Source: 13-2-20CM-68-14 sp051955535 (GTDB lineage: Bacteria; Actinomycetota; Thermoleophilia; Gaiellales; Gaiellaceae). Taken from it: a stretch of DNA of 64,000 nt. The position numbers and the translations under genes are program-made. The stretch covers positions 1 through 64,000 of the forward strand of contig JBQCGP010000085.1 in assembly GCA_051955535.1 (NCBI GenBank). Direction: 5' to 3'. The notes beneath the pieces are model-generated. The model ran no database searches. It saw nothing but the letters and a program-made list of their open reading frames with translations, and was not told the DNA's origin. Shown piece after piece: positions 50,678 to 59,889 of the stretch. Numbering within the stretch: the stretch's first letter is position 1; each line of letters starts with the position of its first letter.

Positions 50678-51456
50678 TTCGTCGCGGTCGTGTGTGCGCG
50701 CCGGATGTCCTCGGTGAGGGTTTCCATCGCCTCCCACTTGTCCGCGACCCGAAGCCCGGCGTTCGGCTTCGGCCGCTCGTCGTCTGAGACGAGGAGAACG
50801 GAAACCTGGGGATGGAGTGCCTCGATCGCCGCGACGGTGCGCGCAGCCTCGCTGAGCGACTCGCTCGCATCGAGGACGGCAACGTCCATCCACAAGCGGC
50901 CGACGATGTCGACTGCTTGCGACATCTTCTTTGTCGTCTCGACCGTGAAACCGTTTCGTGTGAGCAGGAAGTGGGCGAGCCGGGTGAAGTCATCGTCGCG
51001 AGTTGCGATCAAGACGCGGATCGGCCGTGTGGGCGACGTGACGCCATCCGCCATGCCTGCGGTCACGGGCGCGACCACGGCTCCGTTCACTCCTCGAGCG
51101 GCCCAGGTCAGCCGGTCGCCCGGCTTCATCCCCCGGCGCTCGGCCTCCCCTGATGCGAGCTCGACCACATCGCGTGCGCCACGGCAGACCGACACGCGGA
51201 ACGGCTTCAGGTTCTTGACAACCTTGAGTACGACCTGGTCCTGGTCGACGAACGCGACATCGATCGCGAACAGAAGGAACGCCGTATGAATCGACCAGCC
51301 GGGCCGCAAGACGATGCCTTCGCCCGGTCGGAGCTCCCGCCTACCCAGGAGGCCGCGAAGACGCCGGAACGTCGTGTCAGCAACGACGCAGCGGTCGCAG
51401 AGCACCTCACCGTCGTCTTCCCGTCGGAGAATGAGTGCGCCAGCGGGTCCGGCCAT
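50674..51456 (-). CDS. DUF192 domain fused to a receiver-like domain
   Basis: A 260-aa protein with an unusual pair of domains. Residues about 18-125 are DUF192 (RRLRGLLGRRELRPGEGIVL, SIHTAFLLFAIDVAFVD, WAARGVNG). Residues about 143-255 look like a response-regulator receiver (RPIRVLIATRDDDFTRLAHF, VAVLDASESLSEA, SVLLVSDDERPK). The phosphoacceptor-like Asp is kept in VAVLDAS and the acidic site in RDDDF. There is no output domain. It sits between the tadC and prepilin peptidase genes with 1-bp and overlapping junctions, so it is part of the tad operon. It may link pilus assembly to the adjacent two-component system (inference). Confidence 0.75.
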   Translation of the reverse strand: MAGPAGALILRREDDGEVLCDRCVVADTTFRRLRGLLGRRELRPGEGIVLRPGWSIHTAFLLFAIDVAFVDQDQVVLKVVKNLKPFRVSVCRGARDVVELASGEAERRGMKPGDRLTWAARGVNGAVVAPVTAGMADGVTSPTRPIRVLIATRDDDFTRLAHFLLTRNGFTVETTKKMSQAVDIVGRLWMDVAVLDASESLSEAARTVAAIEALHPQVSVLLVSDDERPKPNAGLRVADKWEAMETLTEDIRRAHTTATK

Positions 51457-51457
51457 C

Positions 51458-52375
51458 TCAGTGGTGAGTGACGCCGAAGATCTTGCCGATCGAGTAGAAG
51501 GTCGGACCGAGCAAGACGATGAACATGGCAGGGAAGATCAGGAAGACGAGCGGGAACAGGATCTTGATCGGCGCCTTCTGAGCGCGCTCCTCGGCTGCGG
51601 CGCGGCGGCGCTTCCGCATCTCGATCGCGAGGTTTCGCATGATCTGACCCGTCGAGGTGCCCAGAGTCTCTCCCTGGAGGACGGAGCGCACGAACGTGCG
51701 CATCCCGGGCGTGTCGGTTCGGGACAGCATTCCCTTCAGGGCCTCGTTCGTCGTCAGCCCCATTCGTTGCTCCTGGAGCGTCAACCGTAGTTCGACCCCG
51801 AGCGGTCCCTCGAGTCGGTCGGCCGCCATCTGCAGCGAGGCGAGGAAGCTTAGGCCGGCCTCGAGGGTGACGACCAGCAAATCGATCAGCTCTGGTAGTT
51901 CGTGGTCGATCGCCTCGGTCCGCTCACGCGCCCGCCTGTCGAGCATCAACATCGGCAGGATCCAGCCGACGAACGCGAAGAAGGCGGCGCCCAGGATGGC
52001 CATCGCGGAGGCCAGTCCGGCCGAGAGGGAGAACCACAACCAGCCGATCGGAAGTGCGAGTCCGAGCAGGATGCGGTAGCCGATGACCATCCGCGGGCTC
52101 GTCTCGTACAGGCCGGCGGCGATCAACTTCTTCCTGATCCCGCCCTCGCCGCCTTTGACGGTGCTCGGCGCAAGACCGCCGATCTGGTCGGCGAGTCGCT
52201 GTAGGAAGCTGCCTTGCGGTTTTTCGACTTCAACGCTTGGCTCAGCCGAGAAGCCGTACGCGCCGATCTGCTCGATCGACTCGGCGGTCCGCGCCTGCGA
52301 GAAGCGCCATCCCTGCAGGATGAGCGTGACCGCTCCCGCGAGAAGCAGTAGACCGAGGATGAGGACGAGTATCAC
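51458..52375 (-). CDS. tadC: TadC-like type II secretion F-family membrane protein
   Basis: A 305-aa inner-membrane protein with a first helix at about 3-23 (LVLILGLLLLAGAVTLILQG) and a T2SSF domain (about 160-290) showing ELPELIDLLVVTLEAGLSFL and SLQMAADRLEGPLG, ending in two hydrophobic segments (ILFPLVFLIFPAMFIVLLG). With TadB it forms the platform of the Tad pilus. The start is GTG 52375 with GGAGG nearby. Confidence 0.88.
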   Translation of the reverse strand: MILVLILGLLLLAGAVTLILQGWRFSQARTAESIEQIGAYGFSAEPSVEVEKPQGSFLQRLADQIGGLAPSTVKGGEGGIRKKLIAAGLYETSPRMVIGYRILLGLALPIGWLWFSLSAGLASAMAILGAAFFAFVGWILPMLMLDRRARERTEAIDHELPELIDLLVVTLEAGLSFLASLQMAADRLEGPLGVELRLTLQEQRMGLTTNEALKGMLSRTDTPGMRTFVRSVLQGETLGTSTGQIMRNLAIEMRKRRRAAAEERAQKAPIKILFPLVFLIFPAMFIVLLGPTFYSIGKIFGVTHH

Positions 52376-52385
52376 GCCGACCTCC

Positions 52386-54254
52386 TCAGATCTCGATCTC
52401 GACGATCCGCTTGATGACCAGTGAGCCGGCGACGATCAAGAGCGCCCCGACGACAAGGATGACCTTTCCGGACGTGTGGGTAAAGAGTGGCTTCATGTAC
52501 GTGGGGTTGATCGCCGAGATCAGCAGCAGCAGCCCCACGGGCAGGGCGGAAACGATCCAGCGCGACAACCGCCCCTGCGCCGTCAGGGTTCGCACCAGCC
52601 GGCGGAGCGCCTGACGCTCGCGGATGTTCTCGGTGACGCGATCGAGGACCTCGGCCGCGTTACCGCCCGTCTCTCGCTGGAGCGACGAAACCAGTGCGAC
52701 CTGTTCGATGTCGCGGTTGTTCATCCGCTGTCCGACGGTTGTGAGTGCGTCCTCGAGCGGAATGCCGAGCTGCTCATCGGCGACCACGCGCTGGAATTCG
52801 CTGCGCGACGGCTCATCCGCATCGTTGATCACGAGTGAGAGCCCGCCGACGAGGCTATGGCCCGCGCGGAGGCCGGACGCTACGACGTCGAGGTTGTCCG
52901 GAAGTTGGTCGCCGAACGCGCGACGCTTCTTTTCAACCCGATTCTTGATGAAGCCGCGGACCAAGAACGGCACCACCAGGCCCACCAACGCGAGCGGGCC
53001 GGCGATGAAGGTGCCGAGAAGCCACATCACCAGAAGCGTGAGGACGAGGGTGCCGACGAGTAGCTGAACCGGTGGGATCCGAATGTCGGCCAGCTCCAGG
53101 CTCTCTTTGAAGTTCTGCCACCAGCGTGTCCTCTGGAGCGACTGCTCGGTGCCCTCGAACACGCGGCTGGCGAGATCGTCGCGGGTCCCATCCCGGTGTT
53201 GTGGGGCGGTCGAGACGAACTCCGACAGCCGCGCCCGAACGTTGCTACCCGTCGGACGAAGTGCGGTGTAGAGCCCGAGGCCAATTAGCCCGGCAACGAG
53301 CAGGGCGACGAGGATCAACGCGGGCCACGAGCGCCAGATTCGGTTCTGGAGCGGCTGGGTAACCCGCTCGGTCGTCGCCGGCGGTGCGCTGTACGAGAGC
53401 CTGGAATCGCCGATTCCCTGGACAGCGACGCTGACCCGCGTGTGCGTGCCCGGGTCGACGAGCGACTTGTAGGTAACGAGATACTGGTTCGCAAGCTTCA
53501 GGCCGAGCTGGTCGTAGATTGCAGCCAGCTCGGTTGAATTGCGGGCCTCCGAGAAGGTGCCGCCTGTGGCCGCCGCCAGCCCGTGCAGCGTCGCCGGCCG
53601 GAACGTCCGCCCGCGCAGACCGACGCTGTAGACATGGACGTGTGCCTGTTGGGCGAGGTTGGCGACCTGGTCGAGCGTCAGCGTGCTGCCGGTGTCGCCT
53701 CCGTCGGAGAGCAGGACGACGACGCCCGACTGGACGCGCGCAGCTTGGATTTGAGAGATTGCCTGAGCCACGGCGTCGTAGATGTGTGTGCCGTACGCAA
53801 GCTGCGGCGTGCGACCCAGTGCCGCGTCAATCTTCTTCTGCGAGCTGGTGAACGGCATCGCGAGACGGTTCGACGAGTTGAAGGTGACGAGCGCCAGCTG
53901 TTGATTGACGTTCCTTCGAGCCGCGAAGGCGCGGGCGGCGTACATGGCGCCTCGGATCGGGGCGCCGTGCATGCTCTCGCTTGTGTCGATCACGAGCGCG
54001 GCACCGAACGTCCCCCCGGCGGCGCTTGCCGGGACGACCCTCGGGTCGAGCACGGGCTTCCCGTTCTCGAGCACCCTGAAGCGCGAGGGGAGGATCCGCT
54101 GACCAGTGGGCAGCGTGACGACGATCGCCCGGTCCGGCCATGTCGCCTTGCCGGTTGGAGTCGCCTGGACCCCCGATCCGGCCGCGGCCGTCGCGACGAG
54201 GGCGGCGGCCGCGGCCAGTGCCGCAGCAAGGGCGATGACGAAGCGTTTGCTCAC
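52386..54254 (-). CDS. tadB: TadB-like protein with N-terminal von Willebrand factor A domain
   Basis: A 622-aa fusion. A signal peptide or anchor (about 4-26) is followed by an exported VWA domain (about 85-270) with the MIDAS motif DTSES at 90-94 and VVLLSDGGDTGSTLT near 177. A transmembrane helix at about 310-332 leads to the TadB/T2SSF region (about 430-590) with LPDNLDVVASGLRAGHSLVG and QRETGGNAAEVLDRVTENIR. Ordinary TadB is ~300 residues, so the first half is an addition. VWA domains bind proteins through metal, so this could probe an extracellular target and couple it to pilus assembly (inference). Confidence 0.85.
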   Translation of the reverse strand: MSKRFVIALAAALAAAAALVATAAAGSGVQATPTGKATWPDRAIVVTLPTGQRILPSRFRVLENGKPVLDPRVVPASAAGGTFGAALVIDTSESMHGAPIRGAMYAARAFAARRNVNQQLALVTFNSSNRLAMPFTSSQKKIDAALGRTPQLAYGTHIYDAVAQAISQIQAARVQSGVVVLLSDGGDTGSTLTLDQVANLAQQAHVHVYSVGLRGRTFRPATLHGLAAATGGTFSEARNSTELAAIYDQLGLKLANQYLVTYKSLVDPGTHTRVSVAVQGIGDSRLSYSAPPATTERVTQPLQNRIWRSWPALILVALLVAGLIGLGLYTALRPTGSNVRARLSEFVSTAPQHRDGTRDDLASRVFEGTEQSLQRTRWWQNFKESLELADIRIPPVQLLVGTLVLTLLVMWLLGTFIAGPLALVGLVVPFLVRGFIKNRVEKKRRAFGDQLPDNLDVVASGLRAGHSLVGGLSLVINDADEPSRSEFQRVVADEQLGIPLEDALTTVGQRMNNRDIEQVALVSSLQRETGGNAAEVLDRVTENIRERQALRRLVRTLTAQGRLSRWIVSALPVGLLLLISAINPTYMKPLFTHTSGKVILVVGALLIVAGSLVIKRIVEIEI

Positions 54255-55615
54255 AGCGCCTGCCGCTCCTGGGCCGGCGCGCCGTTTCCTAGCGGTGCCC
54301 CTGCGTGGAACATGCTGAGCGGGAGCGAGATGCCGCGCTTTTCGAACTTGTGTAGCGAGGCCGGGCGAAGTCCCGTCGGAGCGAGCTGACCGACGATCTT
54401 CCCGTCGCTTGCGACTTCGGAGAACTTGAACGTGAACAGATCCTGGAGCGTGACGACGTCGGCCTCCATCCTCTGCACCTCGGTGATCGCCGTCACCCGG
54501 CGTGAGCCGTCCTCGAGTCGCTCGAGGTGGACGACCAGGTCGAGGGCCGAGGAGACCTGCTGCCGGATCGCCCGCACCGGCAGGTCGTAGCCTGCCATAA
54601 GCACCATCGTCTCGACACGGGAAAGGGCGTCGCGCGGCGTGTTCGCGTGGATCGTCGAGAGCGAGCCATCGTGGCCCGTATTCATCGCCTGCAGCATGTC
54701 GAGCGCCTCGGCGCCGCGGACCTCGCCGACGACGATCCGGTCAGGGCGCATGCGCAGCGAGTTGCGGACGAGCTCGCGGATCGGGATCTCGCCCTCGCCT
54801 TCGATGTTCTTGGGGCGAGATTCGAGCCGCAGCACGTGACGTTGGTTCAGTCGAAGCTCGGCCGCGTCCTCGATCGTGACGATCCGGTCCTCGTCCGGGA
54901 TAGCGGCCGAGAGAGCGTTTAGGAGAGTCGTCTTCCCGCTGCCGGTACCGCCCGAGATGAGGATGTTGAGCTCAGCCAGAACGCAGCGCTGGAGGTACTC
55001 GACGGACTCGGAATTGAGCGTGCCGATCTTGATCATCTCGTCGAGCATCAACCGCTTCTTGCTGAACTTTCGGATCGTGATCAGCGGCCCGCTGAGGCTG
55101 AGCGGCGGGATGATGATGTTGACGCGGCTACCGTCTGGGAGACGCGCGTCGACCATCGGGGACGATTCGTCTACGCGACGTCCGACTTCGGCGACGATCT
55201 TGTTGATGATCCGGCGCATGTGCGATTCGTCGTCGAAGCGGACGTTGGTGTCGAAGAGCCTGCCGTGGCGCTCGATCCAGATGTCGTAGGGGCCGTTGAC
55301 CATCACCTCGGAGATGCTGTCGTCGGCAAGCAGCCGCTCGAGCGGACCGTGGCCGAGCGCGTCGTCCGCGATCGCCGACGCGAGCCGCTCCCTGTCGTCG
55401 CGCGAGATTCCCTGCTCCTCCGAGAGATGGCGGCGGATGTCCGCCAGCACGCGGTCGCGCATCGCGATCGGGTCCATATTGACGTTGAACAACTGCGGCC
55501 CGAGATCCCCGATCACCGCCATATGGACGCGGTTCTTGAGCTCTGCAAACGGATCGTCGCGCCCTTGTGGTGGCGCTGCCGGTCGTGAGGTCGTCAATCT
55601 CTCGTGAAGTTCCAT
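54251..55615 (-). CDS. tadA: TadA/CpaF secretion ATPase
   Basis: A 454-aa hexameric ATPase powering pilus assembly. Walker A GGTGSGKTTLLN at 222-233, preceded by DIWIERHGRL and SRVNIIIPPLSLSGP; DRIVTIEDAAELRL is the Asp box and VGEVRGAEALDMLQAMNTGH the Walker B region and His box. The start overlaps the TadZ stop by 1 bp, and the stop overlaps the TadB start (ATGA). Length is typical. Confidence 0.95.
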   Translation of the reverse strand: MELHERLTTSRPAAPPQGRDDPFAELKNRVHMAVIGDLGPQLFNVNMDPIAMRDRVLADIRRHLSEEQGISRDDRERLASAIADDALGHGPLERLLADDSISEVMVNGPYDIWIERHGRLFDTNVRFDDESHMRRIINKIVAEVGRRVDESSPMVDARLPDGSRVNIIIPPLSLSGPLITIRKFSKKRLMLDEMIKIGTLNSESVEYLQRCVLAELNILISGGTGSGKTTLLNALSAAIPDEDRIVTIEDAAELRLNQRHVLRLESRPKNIEGEGEIPIRELVRNSLRMRPDRIVVGEVRGAEALDMLQAMNTGHDGSLSTIHANTPRDALSRVETMVLMAGYDLPVRAIRQQVSSALDLVVHLERLEDGSRRVTAITEVQRMEADVVTLQDLFTFKFSEVASDGKIVGQLAPTGLRPASLHKFEKRGISLPLSMFHAGAPLGNGAPAQERQAL

Positions 55616-56916
55616 CAGCGTCTCCTCGCGCTCAGTCGCAATCGTCTACGTGGCGCGTCCTCGGAGGCGCCGTCGAGTTGGGTCGAATTGCCGTCGATAG
55701 CCGGCACCGAGTCGGTCTCTCGAGCCTTCTCCTTCTTCCGCCGACCCGTTCGCGGTTCGGGCTCGGCCGAGCTGATCGTCTCGTGTCCCTCACGTCGGAG
55801 GAATTCCTCGGCGAGCACTTGAAAAGCCTTGCCCGCCGGTGAATTCGGCTTCGTCAGTGCGATCGGCCGTCCCTCGTTGACCGAGCGCGGGATCTCGACG
55901 TCGCTCGGGATCCGCACGTCGGGGCGCTTGCCCACAACTGCGAGCACGTCGTCGTCGTCGATCCCGACGCGGCTGTCCGCTCGGTTGAGGACGAGCACGA
56001 TGCGGTCCGGGTCGTAGCCCATCAGGTCGAGCGTCTCGAGGCCGAGTCGCGTGTTCTTCAGCGAGAGGGTGTCGAGCGTCCCGACCATGCAGATGTAGCT
56101 CGAATTGTCGATTGCCGAGATCACCTCGGGGGTGAATCCGGGCGAGCTGTCGAGCACGACGAAATCGCTCGTGCCCCGGAGCAGGGGATACACCTCGCGA
56201 AGGAACTCGGGCCCGACCGCGCTGGCCTGATCGGGGCGGGTCGGCGCGACGAGGACGCGCGCGCCGCTCTCGTGAGGCATGACGAAGGCCTCGAGTTTCC
56301 CGGCGTCCAGCGAGCCACCCGACTGGACGAGGTCGTACATCGTCTTTTCGGGACGAACGCCCATCGCGAGCGCCAGGTCGCCGAATTGAAGGTCGAGGTC
56401 GACGGCCGACACTGACTGGTTGGCGCGCGCGAGTGCGACCGCGAGGTTGGACGACGTGACGGTTTTCCCCGTTCCCCCTTTCGGACCGAGGACGCAGATC
56501 ATCGGGGCGTTGCCGTTCTCGCGGAGCGTGCCCACGGCGCGCTTGCGGACGAGCACCTTCTGGATCATGAAGTTGACCTGCTCCGGAGACTCAGGAAGGC
56601 GAACGGCGTCGTCGGCGCCAACCTCGAACACTCGGCGAAGGAACCCGTCCGGGGCATCGTGCGCAAGCACGACGACCGGCATGCTGGGCCGTTCCTTGAC
56701 CACGCTCGCGATCAGGAAGAGGGCCCGCTCCGAATACCCGGAGCAGGCGACCACGAGGAGGTCAGCCGGCGTCTCGTGGAGCGTCGTCCAGCTTTCGTCG
56801 ACGCCGCGGACGATGCCGACGACCTGGATCTCGGTGCTCGCCGGCATGGCCGCGCGAACGGCCGCCTCGTCGATGCCCGCGTCAAGCGAGACGAGCGTTC
56901 TCGTCGGATGCTGCAC
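55615..56916 (-). CDS. tadZ: TadZ/CpaE-like pilus-localising ATPase
   Basis: A 433-aa protein. An N-terminal ~125-residue receiver-like domain (VVGIVRGVDESWTTL.., ADLLVVACSG, PVVVLAHDA) lacks part of the acidic pocket. It is followed by a ParA/MinD-type ATPase with deviant Walker A GPKGGTGKTVTSSN (about 144-157) and later DFVVLDSSPGFTPE. The C-terminus is charged. TadZ places the pilus machine in the cell. The start is GTG 56916, which shares a base with the CpaB stop; the longer open frame upstream is a shadow of cpaB. Confidence 0.88.
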   Translation of the reverse strand: MQHPTRTLVSLDAGIDEAAVRAAMPASTEIQVVGIVRGVDESWTTLHETPADLLVVACSGYSERALFLIASVVKERPSMPVVVLAHDAPDGFLRRVFEVGADDAVRLPESPEQVNFMIQKVLVRKRAVGTLRENGNAPMICVLGPKGGTGKTVTSSNLAVALARANQSVSAVDLDLQFGDLALAMGVRPEKTMYDLVQSGGSLDAGKLEAFVMPHESGARVLVAPTRPDQASAVGPEFLREVYPLLRGTSDFVVLDSSPGFTPEVISAIDNSSYICMVGTLDTLSLKNTRLGLETLDLMGYDPDRIVLVLNRADSRVGIDDDDVLAVVGKRPDVRIPSDVEIPRSVNEGRPIALTKPNSPAGKAFQVLAEEFLRREGHETISSAEPEPRTGRRKKEKARETDSVPAIDGNSTQLDGASEDAPRRRLRLSARRR

Positions 56917-57632
56917 TAGCGCCCTCCGAACAGATTCGCAGTCGGCGCCAGCGTCGCCGGGGTGGGCAGCGCGTTGGTCGCCGGCCGCAGGACGAGCCAG
57001 TACGTCCCGTTCTCCCCGATGTACGCAAACTTGGCCGCCCTCGAGCTCGGGATCCGGAGGATGTAATTCCCGGAAGCAGGCGCTGAGCCGGTTGCCGCCG
57101 TTGGGGATGCCAGCACGAGGACATCTGACATCACCAAACCCGTGAGGCTTCTGACCTGCGCATAGACATCGACATGGTCGCCGGCCTGGACGTCGGGTGC
57201 GAGGCCGTGGGCGGCGTCGAGGGTGGGCAACGAGATGGCGCGCCACCTGCCGCTGAGCTGGCTGGCGAGCGCGCCGATCGACTTGGTCGTAAAATTGCTA
57301 GTGGTCAGCTGCTGGTTCGGATAGACATCTGTCGCGGTGACCGTCCCCTGCAGCACCGCAGGATCGCTGATCGCGCCGACCTTCAACTGGCCTTTCGGGA
57401 TCGTAGTGACGACAAAGAGGTTCTGGGCGGCGATCGTAGAGCCCGACGTGCCCTTCGGAATGAGCCGCTTGGCCACGAGCACCGTCACAGGCTCGGTCGA
57501 GCCCTTGACGCTGTTTCGGTAGTGGCTCAGGTAGACGAGCAGGAGGATTGCCGCCAGGGCCGCCGCTGCGACCCCAACCACGATCGTCCCCTGCCGGGTC
57601 TTCAACAGACGGCTTGGCGCGAGATTTTCCAC
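56916..57632 (-). CDS. cpaB: CpaB/RcpC-type pilus assembly protein
   Basis: A 238-aa protein with an N-terminal helix (about 17-35, VVGVAAAALAAILLLVYLSH) and an SAF-like domain (about 45-120) where VTVLVAKRLIPKGTSGSTIA is the typical entry. It ends with a periplasmic-type tail. It functions in the Tad secretion apparatus. There are 29 bp between this start and the TadE stop, in which a GGAGG is visible. Confidence 0.88.
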   Translation of the reverse strand: MENLAPSRLLKTRQGTIVVGVAAAALAAILLLVYLSHYRNSVKGSTEPVTVLVAKRLIPKGTSGSTIAAQNLFVVTTIPKGQLKVGAISDPAVLQGTVTATDVYPNQQLTTSNFTTKSIGALASQLSGRWRAISLPTLDAAHGLAPDVQAGDHVDVYAQVRSLTGLVMSDVLVLASPTAATGSAPASGNYILRIPSSRAAKFAYIGENGTYWLVLRPATNALPTPATLAPTANLFGGR

Positions 57633-57661
57633 CTTTTAGTCCTCCTATTCGGTCTGCTTGT

Positions 57662-58207
57662 TCAACACGCAACGGCGCCGGCCGGCGAGTCTGGGCTCGA
57701 GCCGTTGAGGTAGGCGTTCTTTGACGGATCTGTTGTGTTGTACGGCTGTTCAAGACGCATCGTGGCCGTGCTTGTGAGGCCGGACGTCAGGGGTAAGCCG
57801 TTCCCGACCAGGTAGCCGAGCCAGTGGTACGTCGTCGTCACGGTGGCCCGCAACGGGTCGCCGGCGTTCGTCGCGTTGACTCCGTTCACGAAGCAGAACG
57901 AAACGTTGATGCCCGGCGTGTCGATCGAGCAGCCGCTGCACCCGTTCTTCAACTCACCGCTGTCGGCATCGTTCTTCACCGCTGCCTCCAGCGACGAGCC
58001 TCCCAGCGGATTCTTGTTGACCACCGCGTAGCGGGCGGCCTCGTTGGCGAGGTGGGTCTCGTCGTTCCAGTAGTTGAACGCCTTCCCGAAGTCGATCATC
58101 GCGAACAACAGGAGTAGGACCAGCGGCAGGACCAGGACGAACTCGACCAGCGCGGCACCCCGCTCATCGGCAGACCTGCCGCGGCGCGCCCGCATCCCCG
58201 TTTGCAT
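57662..58207 (-). CDS. tadE: TadE-like minor pilin
   Basis: A 181-aa protein: basic start (MQTGMRARRGRSADERG), a TadE segment RGAALVEFVLVLPLVLLLLF (about 16-35; key residues E and F after the processing Gly), and an exported domain with a Cys pair (NGCSGCSID) and further Cys. The start at ATG 58207 is chosen; a second ATG is four codons later. The ~38-bp element at 58337-58374, also present before the flp genes, lies upstream. Confidence 0.8.
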   Translation of the reverse strand: MQTGMRARRGRSADERGAALVEFVLVLPLVLLLLFAMIDFGKAFNYWNDETHLANEAARYAVVNKNPLGGSSLEAAVKNDADSGELKNGCSGCSIDTPGINVSFCFVNGVNATNAGDPLRATVTTTYHWLGYLVGNGLPLTSGLTSTATMRLEQPYNTTDPSKNAYLNGSSPDSPAGAVAC

Positions 58208-58336
58208 GCGCCGGCACATCCCCTGCCTACTACACCGAGTTGGCGACCAAGTCAATGATGGCCGAGATGCTTTTGCCCGACGCTAAGAGCCGTGACGTGT
58301 TCACCGGCTGATTGTCCGCACGGAGGGGCCCTTTTC

Positions 58337-58374
58337 ACACCCGCGAAAGGCTTGGCCCACCTACCCCTTCGGCG
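58337..58374 (-). promoter_or_regulatory. Shared 38-bp element, copy upstream of tadE
   Basis: Plus-strand text ACACCCGCGAAAGGCTTGG..CCCCTTCGGCG. In the sense (minus) direction it runs CGCCGAAGGGG..CCTTTCGCGGGTGT. It resembles three copies before the flp genes (59890, 60462, 60937). It starts 132 bp before the TadE start. Confidence 0.6.
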
Positions 58375-58383
58375 GGCGGTGAA

Positions 58384-59628
58384 CTAGCGGCCGAAGACGC
58401 CTAGCGACAGGACGGGTTGTGTGACACGCCTCTGCGGCGCGGGGAGCGGTCGCGGCGTCCGGAGCGCTGCCCCGAGCACGACCGACCACACCGCTAAGCC
58501 GATCACGACCTGCCAGGCATGGCCGTTGCTCTGGCCGGTCGTCGCCCACATCGCGAGCGGGACAAACCAGAGCGGCGTCAGCGTTCGCCTACTGATTGCG
58601 ATCGGCACGACCAGAAGCGCGAGGTAGTGCGTCCAAACGATCGGCGAGAACAAGAACGCCGCAGCGATCGCAAGCACGAACGTCTGGCGGTCCGATGCCA
58701 CGTCATCTCCGCGTCGGTAGCCGATGATGAGCATCGTGGCGATCACCGCCGCGCCGGCAATGATTGCGAGAGCCCGAGCCTCACCGGTCGACAGGCCCAG
58801 CACGAGCCCCAGCGCGACTGCCGAGTAGCTCTTCCAGGACTCGAGTCGGGACAACTCGTCGAGGAGGCGTGGGTAGGAGGTCAGCCCCCCGAAACCAACA
58901 AGCGCCCACGAGAGCCCGACGGCGCCAAGTGCGAGACCAAGCGCGCATAATGCCGTTCGCCAGCGCCGGGTCGCTGCAAGCCAGAAGAGCAGGGGCCATA
59001 GGAACACCTTGGCGGCGATCAGCGCCGCGGAGACGAAGACTGAGATGCGCCTGCTGTCCCGGTAACGCCAGCCAACGGCGAGGCCCAGCGCAAGCAGGCT
59101 TGTGATCGACCCGAGCAAGAAGTTCTGGAGGACCGGGTACCAGAGGAAGGTGACTCCGTAGCAACGCCAATCGCGAACGGCGAGCAGCCTTAGCGTCAGG
59201 ACCGTCGCGGCGACTTCGATCGCCGCGAACAGAGCTGCAGCCACGCCAAACGGGAACACAGCGAGCGGAGCAGCCAACACCGCGGCGACGGGCGGATAGA
59301 CGAACTGCTGCTCGTTGTGCAGCGCAGCCGCGTGAACCGCCGGGTACGGCGACGCGCCGTGGAAGAGGTCGTGCGAAGCCTCCCAGAGCGGTCTGTAGTC
59401 GAAGCCCAGGTGGCGCCCGACCAGATAGCGAGCGGCGACGAGGACGATGAGAAGCGCGGGTGGCAGGAAGCCGAGAAGGAGCTTCTCGGCCGCCCGCGTC
59501 AGGCTAAAACGCGTCGGCGCCGACAACAACAGCGGTGGCAACCACCTCGGGCGATCGACCGATGTCGAGGTCGCCCGACGGGGCCGCTCGATCGCCGCGA
59601 TGCTGTCGGCGCCGACTCGATTGGGCAC
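58384..59628 (-). CDS. GT87-type multi-span mannosyltransferase-like membrane protein
   Basis: A 414-aa membrane protein with about ten hydrophobic helices. After a basic N-terminus comes FDYRPLWEASHDLFHGASPY (the D-Y-x-P-L-W and ASPY context of the DUF2029/GT87 family), then YPPVAAVLAAPLAVFPF. Such enzymes use polyprenyl-phosphate-sugars to glycosylate cell-envelope products. The GTG at 59628 is chosen; the frame runs on over the flp1 gene, but that part is not homologous. The DNA at this start is shared with the downstream edges of flp2 and flp3, so the start may be derived from a duplicated sequence. Confidence 0.75.
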   Translation of the reverse strand: MPNRVGADSIAAIERPRRATSTSVDRPRWLPPLLLSAPTRFSLTRAAEKLLLGFLPPALLIVLVAARYLVGRHLGFDYRPLWEASHDLFHGASPYPAVHAAALHNEQQFVYPPVAAVLAAPLAVFPFGVAAALFAAIEVAATVLTLRLLAVRDWRCYGVTFLWYPVLQNFLLGSITSLLALGLAVGWRYRDSRRISVFVSAALIAAKVFLWPLLFWLAATRRWRTALCALGLALGAVGLSWALVGFGGLTSYPRLLDELSRLESWKSYSAVALGLVLGLSTGEARALAIIAGAAVIATMLIIGYRRGDDVASDRQTFVLAIAAAFLFSPIVWTHYLALLVVPIAISRRTLTPLWFVPLAMWATTGQSNGHAWQVVIGLAVWSVVLGAALRTPRPLPAPQRRVTQPVLSLGVFGR

Positions 59629-59635
59629 GTTCCCG

Positions 59636-59812
59636 TTAGACCTGCGAGCTGATGAAGTTGAGCATGTTCTTGACACTCGTGCCCGTCAACGTCAGCGCTG
59701 CGATGGCGATGACCGAGATCAGCGAGACGATCAGGGCATACTCGATCAGCGCCTGACCCTCCTCGGCCCTCATCTTCGCCAGCTGGAGCCGCACAGCGAG
59801 AGACTGAATCAT
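59636..59812 (-). CDS. flp: Flp-type pilin 1
   Basis: A 58-aa prepilin: MIQSLAVRLQLAKMRAEEGQ then ALIEYALIVSLISVIAIAAL and TLTGTSVKNMLNFISSQV. The Gly19-Gln20 cleavage site with E and Y at mature positions +5 and +6 (GQALIEY) is the type IVb/Flp signature. It has GAAAGGAG 7 bp before the ATG. This is the first of three tandem paralogs and too short to stand out in a length-filtered ORF list. Confidence 0.93.
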   Translation of the reverse strand: MIQSLAVRLQLAKMRAEEGQALIEYALIVSLISVIAIAALTLTGTSVKNMLNFISSQV

Positions 59813-59889
59813 GTGGCTCTCCTTTCTCCCCTCGAGGGTGTACGTTCGGTGCTACTGCTCCTTGTTTACGCGGGTTCGGGCATTCCCAG

